A DNA stretch of 6,067 nt from CAIZGX01 sp044374295 (lineage in GTDB: Bacteria; Bacteroidota; Bacteroidia; Flavobacteriales_D; Sanyastnellaceae): the NCBI GenBank assembly GCA_044374295.1, contig JBILOU010000090.1:1-6067 (forward strand), in the 5' to 3' direction. Positions 1-3,841 of this stretch are shown here, one piece after another. How positions within the stretch are numbered: the stretch's first letter is position 1; every line of letters begins with the position of its first letter. A model generated the notes under the pieces. That model saw only the letters and a list, made by a program, of their open reading frames with translations, made no database searches and had not been told where the DNA came from. Position numbers and translations under genes: made by a program.

Positions 1-327
1 TGCAATTACACCGAGCTTCGGAAATTCAATCGTTTCGTTGTTAGCAACGTAATATCCTGCTGAAACAGAGATGGTAGATTGATTAACTTGGTTCATTCCG
101 CCCAAATTGTTGTTGTTCAACAACAACGTAAGCTCTGGGCTCGAAGAAGAAACAACAATGCTCAATTGATCGCCTGGTTGAATAACAGGATTACTCGTTA
201 GGGTGTCCGCAGGATTTGCAACAATTTTTTCGTTGCCGGCATTTCGGAGGTAATAAAAATCTTCGGGAGAGGCACAAGAGGCGAGAAAAAGTATACTTAC
301 TGTATAAAAAAGGAGGCGAATACGCAT
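1..327 (-). CDS. Wza/BexD-type polysaccharide export lipoprotein, N-terminal part (runs off the left edge)
   Basis: Translating the minus strand from the ATG at 325-327 gives 109 residues open to the window edge. Residues 1-18 form a lipoprotein signal: basic MRIR, a hydrophobic stretch and the lipobox LASC with Cys18 as the lipidated residue. Residues 48-60 (VIQPGDQLSIVVS) match the start of the Poly_export domain, and residues 90-109 (AGYYVANNETIEFPKLGVIA) match its conserved 'GY-V--dG-I-fP-lG-i' segment. Proteins of this family form the outer-membrane channel for capsule or exopolysaccharide export and normally work with a Wzc-like inner-membrane partner. That partner would lie outside the window to the left. 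The promoter about 20 nt upstream suggests this is the first gene of its own transcript. The family call rests on motifs; the exported polymer is unknown. Confidence 0.85.
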   Translation of the reverse strand, partial: MRIRLLFYTVSILFLASCASPEDFYYLRNAGNEKIVANPADTLTSNPVIQPGDQLSIVVSSSSPELTLLLNNNNLGGMNQVNQSTISVSAGYYVANNETIEFPKLGVIA

Positions 328-345
328 GTTTATTTAAATAGACCG

Positions 346-353
346 CAAAGATA
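346..353 (-). promoter_or_regulatory. Bacteroidota -7 promoter element for the polysaccharide export gene
   Basis: The minus strand reads TATCTTTG here, an exact match to the Bacteroidota sigma-ABfr -7 consensus TAnnTTTG, with the C that often follows it. It lies 18 nt upstream of the ATG at 327, so the predicted leader is only about 10-15 nt and A/T-rich. A matching TTG at -33 is not evident; the expected place carries TGTTC. The hairpin array ends about 60 nt further upstream. Confidence 0.6.
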
Positions 354-413
354 GTGATTTTTTAAAGAACAGCAGGAAAAAGTTGAGGTTGAAGGTTAAG
401 AAAATGTTAACAC

Positions 414-542
414 TCACTTTGTGATCAATCACCGTTGGTGATCAATCATCTTCGATGATCAATCGCGGGGCGATGATGTGCAAGCACTAATGTTGCGATG
501 CAACGAATGTTTTCAACGAATGCCTTCGGCGAATGTCTTGAC
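414..542. repeat. Array R1: nine tandem mini-hairpins
   Basis: On the plus strand this stretch can be parsed end to end into stems and linkers: TCAC-TTT-GTGA (414-424), TCACC-GTT-GGTGA (429-441), TCATC-TTC-GATGA (446-458), TCGC-GGG-GCGA (463-473), GTGC-AA-GCAC (478-487), GTTGC-GAT-GCAAC (492-504), GTT-TTC-AAC (509-517), GCC-TTC-GGC (522-530) and GTC-TT-GAC (535-542). Each neighbouring pair is separated by exactly 4 nt: TCAA three times, then TGAT, TAAT and GAAT three times. All stems are perfectly paired although their sequences differ. The array occupies most of the gap between the small gene ending at 592 and the export-gene promoter. No T-run follows any stem on either strand, so it does not look like an intrinsic terminator. 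Its role is unknown. Confidence 0.85.
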
Positions 543-591
543 TAAAGGTAAGAGAAGTTAAGAAAAGAGAGGGAAAGATTAATAACGTGGT

Positions 592-750
592 TCAAACGGT
601 CTTTTCTCTCGTCGCCAAATATCTTTTAGTAGCTTCATGCGCCGCCAAAATTTCATCCCAATTTTCTAAAGTCTTTGGAGCGTATTCCGGTGGTTCAACG
701 AAATCTGGGTGATTGATGAAATCGTGAAGTTCTTGCAGTTCCTTATCCAT
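592..750 (-). CDS. Small cassette protein, copy 1 (52 aa, unknown function)
   Basis: Minus-strand reading from ATG 748-750 to TGA 592-594 gives 52 residues beginning MDKELQELHDFINHPDFVEP and ending YLATREKTV. It starts 9 nt after the stop of the DUF6934-like gene, with the same spacing as in copy 2, which argues for translation as a two-gene transcript. The first 28 residues match copy 2 except at positions 9 and 24 and include the motif PDFVEPPEY-PKTL. The remainder aligns without gaps but keeps few residues (Leu28, Leu35, Glu39, Tyr44) and looks helical and charged. There is no signal peptide or membrane segment. I do not recognise the family. Size and pairing would suit an antitoxin-like or accessory partner of the upstream protein, but that is inference. 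Confidence 0.6.
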   Translation of the reverse strand: MDKELQELHDFINHPDFVEPPEYAPKTLENWDEILAAHEATKRYLATREKTV

Positions 751-759
751 ATTGCTAAT

Positions 760-1197
760 TTAAATTATTTTTTTTATTTCGAAGCGATTGTAAAAAGAAT
801 TTTTGATGAATGTTTCAGAGACGTCTCCATTAACTCCATAGATCTCGTAGCTCGCAGAGAAGATGTGAATATTATTGGTTATTACTCGATTGTAAAGCCT
901 CTGTTTTACTGCTGTGTTACCGGCAAACGAGATTGTAATATGAGGGTGTTTAGACAGAAAATCTTCAACAATTGAAGCCACAGTCTGAAGAACGGCCTTC
1001 CCATTTTTATGTGACGTTCTAGCTTTATCAGACCATTCGTCCTCATCAGTAAAGTCCATAAGTGCAAGATTAAAAACACCTTCTAATTTCATTTCATCAA
1101 ATCTAACACACTTCATGACATTGCCATTTCTACCTTCACATTTGAAATAGTAGGAGTTCTTTCTAATAGTGTAATTGTATGTTTCTTGTCCTTCCAT
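760..1197 (-). CDS. DUF6934-like protein, cassette copy 1 (145 aa)
   Basis: The sequence resembles DUF6934 proteins of Bacteroidota as I remember the family: an N-terminal beta-rich part (YYFKCEGRNGNVMKCVRF, then FNLALMDF), a central helix with SHKNGKAVLQTVASIVEDFL and KHP, then NTAVKQRLYN and a C-terminal YNRFEIKKII. The usual family length of about 140-160 aa is matched. The function of the family is unknown to me. I chose ATG 1195-1197 because copy 2 starts at the same MEGQETYNYT. A GTG at 1237-1239 would add 14 residues in frame, but the matching codon in copy 2 is GCG. Identity to copy 2 is about 75% by hand count: the first 40 residues and last 8 are strongly conserved and residues 83-135 vary most. 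No signal peptide is present, so it is probably cytoplasmic. It is followed 9 nt later by the small gene. Confidence 0.75.
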   Translation of the reverse strand: MEGQETYNYTIRKNSYYFKCEGRNGNVMKCVRFDEMKLEGVFNLALMDFTDEDEWSDKARTSHKNGKAVLQTVASIVEDFLSKHPHITISFAGNTAVKQRLYNRVITNNIHIFSASYEIYGVNGDVSETFIKNSFYNRFEIKKII

Positions 1198-1201
1198 TCC
1201 G

Positions 1202-1232
1202 CAAAAAGAAGAAATGGAAACTAAGAAGTCAA
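1202..1232 (-). promoter_or_regulatory. Candidate promoter at the start of the copy 1 DUF6934-like gene
   Basis: The minus strand has TTG (1230-1232), a 20-nt spacer, then TCTTTTTG (1202-1209), one mismatch from the Bacteroidota consensus TTG-N19-21-TAnnTTTG. Only 4 nt separate it from the ATG at 1197, so transcription from it would give a leaderless or nearly leaderless mRNA. The segment is conserved in the other cassette copy. The match is imperfect and the region is T-rich, so chance is a real alternative. Confidence 0.25.
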
Positions 1233-1293
1233 GAAACACTTATGCGTTGAATCTTCTGAAAGGCTTGTTATTGTTGAGATTTTTAAGCATAAC

Positions 1294-1319
1294 TAGGAAA
1301 ACCTTCGGTTTTATTCCTA
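1294..1319. repeat. Bulged hairpin between the cassettes
   Basis: TAGGA-AAACC, loop TTC, GGTTT, a 3-nt bulge TAT, then TCCTA: ten base pairs interrupted by one bulge. It begins exactly where similarity between the two cassette copies ends. It has the same TTC loop (GAA on the other strand) as the mini-hairpin arrays. It lies upstream of the copy 1 DUF6934-like gene, and neither strand shows a proper terminal T-run, so I do not call it a terminator. Confidence 0.6.
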
Positions 1320-1352
1320 CTTCGTAATGCGTATTTCATAATTGGAACTGAT

Positions 1353-1420
1353 GTGCAAGCACTAATGCCCATAGGGCGAATGTTTTCAACGAATGCCTTC
1401 GGCGAATGTCTTCGACGATT
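1353..1420. repeat. Array R2: five tandem mini-hairpins
   Basis: Plus-strand parse: GTGC-AA-GCAC (1353-1362), linker TAAT, GCCC-ATA-GGGC (1367-1377), GAAT, GTT-TTC-AAC (1382-1390), GAAT, GCC-TTC-GGC (1395-1403), GAAT, GTC-TTC-GAC (1408-1416), GATT. The order and orientation are those of the right half of array R1. The second hairpin has a completely different but still perfectly paired stem from the one at that place in R1 (GTTGC-GAT-GCAAC). Positions 1378-1420 are identical in inverted orientation to 2298-2340. The array lies between the two cassettes, after the copy 2 small gene in its direction of transcription. Confidence 0.85.
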
Positions 1421-1458
1421 TATATAAAAATTTAGATATTTCTTAGCTTAGTCCGAGC

Positions 1459-1530
1459 TCGCTTTGCGATCAAACCTCGGGTTCGTCCTTCGGACCTAGC
1501 TCGCTGCGATGGAAGCAGCCTTGTGCTTCC
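1459..1530. repeat. Mini-hairpin cluster overlapping the 3' end of the copy 2 small gene
   Basis: Plus-strand parse: TCGC-TTT-GCGA (1459-1469), AACC-TCG-GGTT (1473-1483), GTCC-TTC-GGAC (1485-1495), TCGC-T-GCGA (1501-1509) and GGAAGCA-GCCTTG-TGCTTCC (1511-1530). The first unit plus its TCAA linker equals the first unit of array R1 except for one A-T to G-C pair change in the stem. Linkers are less regular than in R1 and R2. From 1470 rightwards the cluster lies inside the small gene's reading frame; the corresponding part of copy 1 has nothing like it. Confidence 0.75.
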
Positions 1531-1664
1531 CAATATTGAATTGATTCTTCAGCATCTTTCAACAGAAGACCACAGCGTCTTAGGGTTTTGGGAGAATATT
1601 CAGGTGGTTCAACGAAATCTGGGTGATTGATGAAATCGAGAAGTTCTTGTAGTTCCTTATCCAT
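1470..1664 (-). CDS. Small cassette protein, copy 2 (64 aa, unknown function)
   Basis: ATG 1662-1664 to TGA 1470-1472 gives 64 residues beginning MDKELQELLDFINHPDFVEP. It starts 9 nt after the DUF6934-like gene and is therefore probably co-translated with it. Residues 1-28 are nearly identical to copy 1. Residues 29-47 are diverged but alignable, sharing Leu35, Glu39 and Tyr44. The last 17 or so residues (QGCFHRSELGPKDEPEV) have no counterpart in copy 1 and are encoded by the mini-hairpin cluster at 1459-1530, so this tail may have been gained when the repeats spread into the gene. There is no signal peptide or membrane span. I do not recognise the family. It may be functional with an altered tail, or on the way to becoming a pseudogene. 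Confidence 0.55.
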   Translation of the reverse strand: MDKELQELLDFINHPDFVEPPEYSPKTLRRCGLLLKDAEESIQYWEAQGCFHRSELGPKDEPEV

Positions 1665-1673
1665 ATTGCTAAT

Positions 1674-2111
1674 TTAAATTATTTTTTTTATTTCGAAACG
1701 ATTGTAATGTGAATTCTTTTTGAATGGCTCAATATTGTTTCCAAGAACACCGAGTATCTGAAAGTTTTTTGAAAATTTCTTGATGTTATTCGTTATTATT
1801 TGATTGTACAATCTCTGTTTTGCGGGAGTGTTACTTTCAATTGATATAGTGAATTGAGGGTGCTTAGCTAGAAAATCTTCAACAATTGAAGCCACCGTCT
1901 GTAGAACGGCATTCCCATTTTTATGTGAAGTTCTGGCTTTATCAGACCATTGGTCCTCCTCAGTGAAGTCTAGAAGTGCAAGATTATACAAATCTTCTAT
2001 TTCCAATTCATCGAATCTAACGCACTTCATGACATTACCCTTTCTGCCTTCACATTTGAAATAGTAGGAGTTCTTTCTATTCGTGTAATTGTATGTTTCT
2101 TGTCCTTCCAT
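1674..2111 (-). CDS. DUF6934-like protein, cassette copy 2 (145 aa)
   Basis: This is a paralogue of the gene at 760-1197, the same length and about 75% identical by hand count. Family-like segments are YYFKCEGRKGNVMKCVRF (residues 15-32), YNLALLDF, SHKNGNAVLQTVASIVEDFL with KHP, NTPAKQRLYNQ and the closing HYNRFEIKKII. These match the pattern I associate with DUF6934, a Bacteroidota family of unknown function. The start at ATG 2109-2111 is the first in frame; there is no upstream GTG as in copy 1. Most differences from copy 1 fall in residues 33-50 and 83-135, while both ends are conserved. No export signal or transmembrane segment is seen. The small gene follows after 9 nt. A role in a toxin-antitoxin-like or other two-protein module is a guess from layout only. 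Confidence 0.75.
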   Translation of the reverse strand: MEGQETYNYTNRKNSYYFKCEGRKGNVMKCVRFDELEIEDLYNLALLDFTEEDQWSDKARTSHKNGNAVLQTVASIVEDFLAKHPQFTISIESNTPAKQRLYNQIITNNIKKFSKNFQILGVLGNNIEPFKKNSHYNRFEIKKII

Positions 2112-2115
2112 TCCG

Positions 2116-2146
2116 CAAAAAGAAGAAATGGAAACTAAGAAGTCAA
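2116..2146 (-). promoter_or_regulatory. Candidate promoter at the start of the copy 2 DUF6934-like gene
   Basis: This is the same arrangement as at 1202-1232: TTG at 2144-2146, a 20-nt spacer, TCTTTTTG at 2116-2123, and the ATG 4 nt later. It is weak for the reason given there: one mismatch to the -7 consensus in a T-rich context. Confidence 0.25.
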
Positions 2147-2217
2147 GAAACGCTTATGCGTTGAATCTTCTGAAAGGCTTGTTATTGTTGAGATTTTTAA
2201 GCATAACATCCTTGATG

Positions 2218-2290
2218 AACTACGTTATTGGAACCTTGAACTTCGTTGTTGGAACTTCGTTGTTGGAACTAACGTTGTGAGAACTGCGTT
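2218..2290. repeat. Tandem AAC-nnn-GTT repeat (second hairpin type)
   Basis: Plus-strand units AAC-TAC-GTT (2218-2226), AAC-TTC-GTT (2239-2247), AAC-TTC-GTT (2253-2261) and AAC-TGC-GTT (2282-2290), with degenerate copies at 2232-2238 and 2267-2276. Linkers are ATTGG, GTTGG, GTTGG and GTGAG, giving a period of 14 nt where the repeat is best preserved. Each complete unit is a 3-bp stem with a 3-nt loop, the same design as arrays R1-R3 but with another stem and linker. It fills the gap between array R3 and the conserved block upstream of the copy 2 DUF6934-like gene. Confidence 0.7.
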
Positions 2291-2297
2291 GTTAAAT

Positions 2298-2356
2298 AAT
2301 CGTCGAAGACATTCGCCGAAGGCATTCGTTGAAAACATTCGTTGCTCCGCAACATT
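2298..2356. repeat. Array R3: four tandem mini-hairpins, inverted relative to R1 and R2
   Basis: Plus-strand parse: GTC-GAA-GAC (2302-2310), ATTC, GCC-GAA-GGC (2315-2323), ATTC, GTT-GAA-AAC (2328-2336), ATTC, GTTGC-TCC-GCAAC (2341-2353), then ATT running into the kinase stop codon at 2357-2359. Read on the minus strand it has the same unit order as R1 and R2, and 2298-2340 is the exact reverse complement of 1378-1420. It forms the immediate 3' untranslated region of the kinase gene. A role in protecting or ending the mRNA is possible, but no T-run is present. Confidence 0.85.
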
Positions 2357-3832
2357 CTATTGCTTAAGAGCTATCCTAAAAACCGTCCCCTCCGCTGGCG
2401 AACTCGAAAGCACATAAATGCTCCCCTTATGATAATTCTTCACAATACGTTTGGCGAGGGAAAGACCTAGGCCCCAGCCGCGCAACTTCGTTGTATAGCC
2501 CGGATCGAAGATGGTTTTCCATTTGCGCTTGGGGATGCCTTTCCCGCTGTCTTTGACGTCGATGTACACTTTGCCGTTGGCTTCGTGAATGGAGACGGTT
2601 AAATGTCCTTTCGCATCCATGGCGTCTACGCTGTTCTTCACGAGGTTTTCGATGACCCAACTGAATAAGGCGACGTTCACTTTCACTTCCGGATTGCCTT
2701 CCGATTCAACGTTAATGACAACTTCAGAAGATATGCGGACGCGCAAGTAGTCTAAGATTTCTTCGACCAAGTCTTTCGCGCCGACTGGCGTGAGTGCGGC
2801 TTCTGAACCGATTTTCGAGAATCGCTCTGTTATGGTTGAAAGACGCTCAATGTCTTTGTTGAACTCGTCGATGAGTGCCTTCGAAACGCCCTGCTGCTCG
2901 AACAAATCGCGCCACGCCATAAGTGCTGAAAGGGGTGTCCCCAACTGATGCGCAGTCTCCTTCGCCATACCCACCCAAACCAAATTCTGCTCGGATCTTC
3001 TAAACGTAGAGAACAACACATAAGCCACCACCAAGAATACGCCAATGAGCGACAACTGCAAATACGGAAACAACTTCAGCTGCTGAATGGTGGCAGAGTC
3101 GTCGTAGAAAATATACTGCGTAGGCCTTCCAGGAATTTTAATTTCAATGGGCTCGTACCCTTCCTTCATTTCCGCCAAGACCTGATTCACGTTGCATTTC
3201 AGCGTGTCTATCTTCCCAACTTGAACAACATTCATCTTCGTGCTGTCGGTGACAATTACCGGCACAGAAGCGGTGTTGATTACCGTTTCATTGAAAAAGG
3301 AAGAAACCAAATCATCGATGGTTTGCTTCAACTCTTTGTACATGTAACTGTTGCTGTAATACACCACAATTCCCGCGTCTAGAAAGGCTATGGGCTTGTA
3401 TTCTTGCTCGTACTGAAGACGCAATTCCTCAATACGAATGGGATCTTTGATGTAGACAGAATCGATATTCCGAGAAAGCTGAAACTCATTCTCGGTGTTG
3501 CACACCAGCAAAGGAATGGAGGTGTTCAATGCCAAAACATCTACCGCGAAAGACAAGTCGCCTTGCGGATTTGAGATGGTGTTCATGGCTCTTCCCAAGA
3601 TCTCTGCCTTGCGCGTTTCTTCGGAACGCAAGCTGTCGAACAAGACCTGCGTAAGCTTCACCAATTCTTCCTTCTTGCGAATGGCGCTGTGCCACAACTC
3701 GACCTTCGCCTTTTCTTCTTCACGAATGCGTCGCGCAATGCTGTTTGTGTACCACAACGTAACGCCCGCAATGGTAGCGGCCAAGAGTAATAAGATTACT
3801 TTCCAACGTTGTTTGTTCTGCAAAACAGCCAT
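2357..3832 (-). CDS. Membrane-bound sensor histidine kinase (orphan)
   Basis: The 491-aa protein has a transmembrane segment at about residues 11-28, a charged probably coiled segment (32-62), an extracytoplasmic region of about 220 residues with no domain I can name, and a second transmembrane segment at about 257-275. The kinase core follows: H-box MAKETAHQLGTPLSAL with phospho-acceptor His295, N-box ENLVKNSVDAM (395-405), G1 box DSGKGIP (428-434), F-box-like FDPGYTTK (442-449) and G2 box GWGLGLSLAKRIV (452-464). All residues needed for ATP binding and autophosphorylation appear present. There is no receiver domain in the protein and no response-regulator gene in the window, so the partner must be encoded elsewhere. 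The ATG at 3830-3832 lies 9 nt after the oligopeptidase B stop, implying co-transcription. The signal sensed cannot be inferred. Confidence 0.9.
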   Translation of the reverse strand: MAVLQNKQRWKVILLLLAATIAGVTLWYTNSIARRIREEEKAKVELWHSAIRKKEELVKLTQVLFDSLRSEETRKAEILGRAMNTISNPQGDLSFAVDVLALNTSIPLLVCNTENEFQLSRNIDSVYIKDPIRIEELRLQYEQEYKPIAFLDAGIVVYYSNSYMYKELKQTIDDLVSSFFNETVINTASVPVIVTDSTKMNVVQVGKIDTLKCNVNQVLAEMKEGYEPIEIKIPGRPTQYIFYDDSATIQQLKLFPYLQLSLIGVFLVVAYVLFSTFRRSEQNLVWVGMAKETAHQLGTPLSALMAWRDLFEQQGVSKALIDEFNKDIERLSTITERFSKIGSEAALTPVGAKDLVEEILDYLRVRISSEVVINVESEGNPEVKVNVALFSWVIENLVKNSVDAMDAKGHLTVSIHEANGKVYIDVKDSGKGIPKRKWKTIFDPGYTTKLRGWGLGLSLAKRIVKNYHKGSIYVLSSSPAEGTVFRIALKQ

Positions 3833-3841
3833 GTTCTTCGC

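Larger units (their letters stand above)
691..1293 (-). repeat. Tandem cassette duplication, copy 1 (direct repeat of 1605-2207)
   Basis: This segment matches 1605-2207 at a constant offset of 914 nt. The left block (691-793, across the end of the DUF6934-like gene and the start of the small gene) differs at 3 of 103 positions. The right block (1198-1293, upstream of the gene) differs at one of 96 positions, 1238 versus 2152. The coding core between them is clearly more diverged. Similarity stops abruptly after 1293, where copy 1 runs into a hairpin and copy 2 into a different repeat. Confidence 0.9.
1605..2207 (-). repeat. Tandem cassette duplication, copy 2 (direct repeat of 691-1293)
   Basis: This is the partner of 691-1293 at an offset of 914 nt. 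The same block structure is seen: near-identity in 1605-1707 and 2112-2207, divergence in the coding core. To the right of 2207 the sequence changes directly into a repeat of AAC-nnn-GTT units not found next to copy 1. Confidence 0.9.

Noticed and set aside
414..542. CRISPR array
   Set aside because: The unit period is only 13-17 nt, there are no unique spacers, the variable part is a paired stem, and no cas gene is visible.
414..542. Intrinsic transcription terminators
   Set aside because: Stems of 3-5 bp are too short and no T-run follows any of them on the transcribed strand.
709..975. 88-aa plus-strand open frame
   Set aside because: It is antisense to the end of a DUF6934-like gene and the start of the small gene, which have paralogue support. 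The frame is not preserved in the second cassette.
1198..1239. GTG start at 1237-1239 extending the copy 1 DUF6934-like protein by 14 residues
   Set aside because: The equivalent codon in copy 2 is GCG, and the ATG start gives both copies the same length of 145 aa.
2089..2280. 63-aa plus-strand open frame starting at 2089 as a gene
   Set aside because: It begins inside the antisense of the DUF6934-like gene, and copy 1 has no equivalent upstream start. Only the shorter version from 2128 is worth testing, and it is listed as a finding rather than a gene.
330..2356. Insertion sequence or classic transposon
   Set aside because: No transposase or integrase reading frame is present, and no target-site duplication could be found at the outer edges of the arrays.
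2948..3382. 144-aa plus-strand open frame across the kinase gene
   Set aside because: It is antisense to a complete, motif-rich histidine kinase and has no recognisable features.
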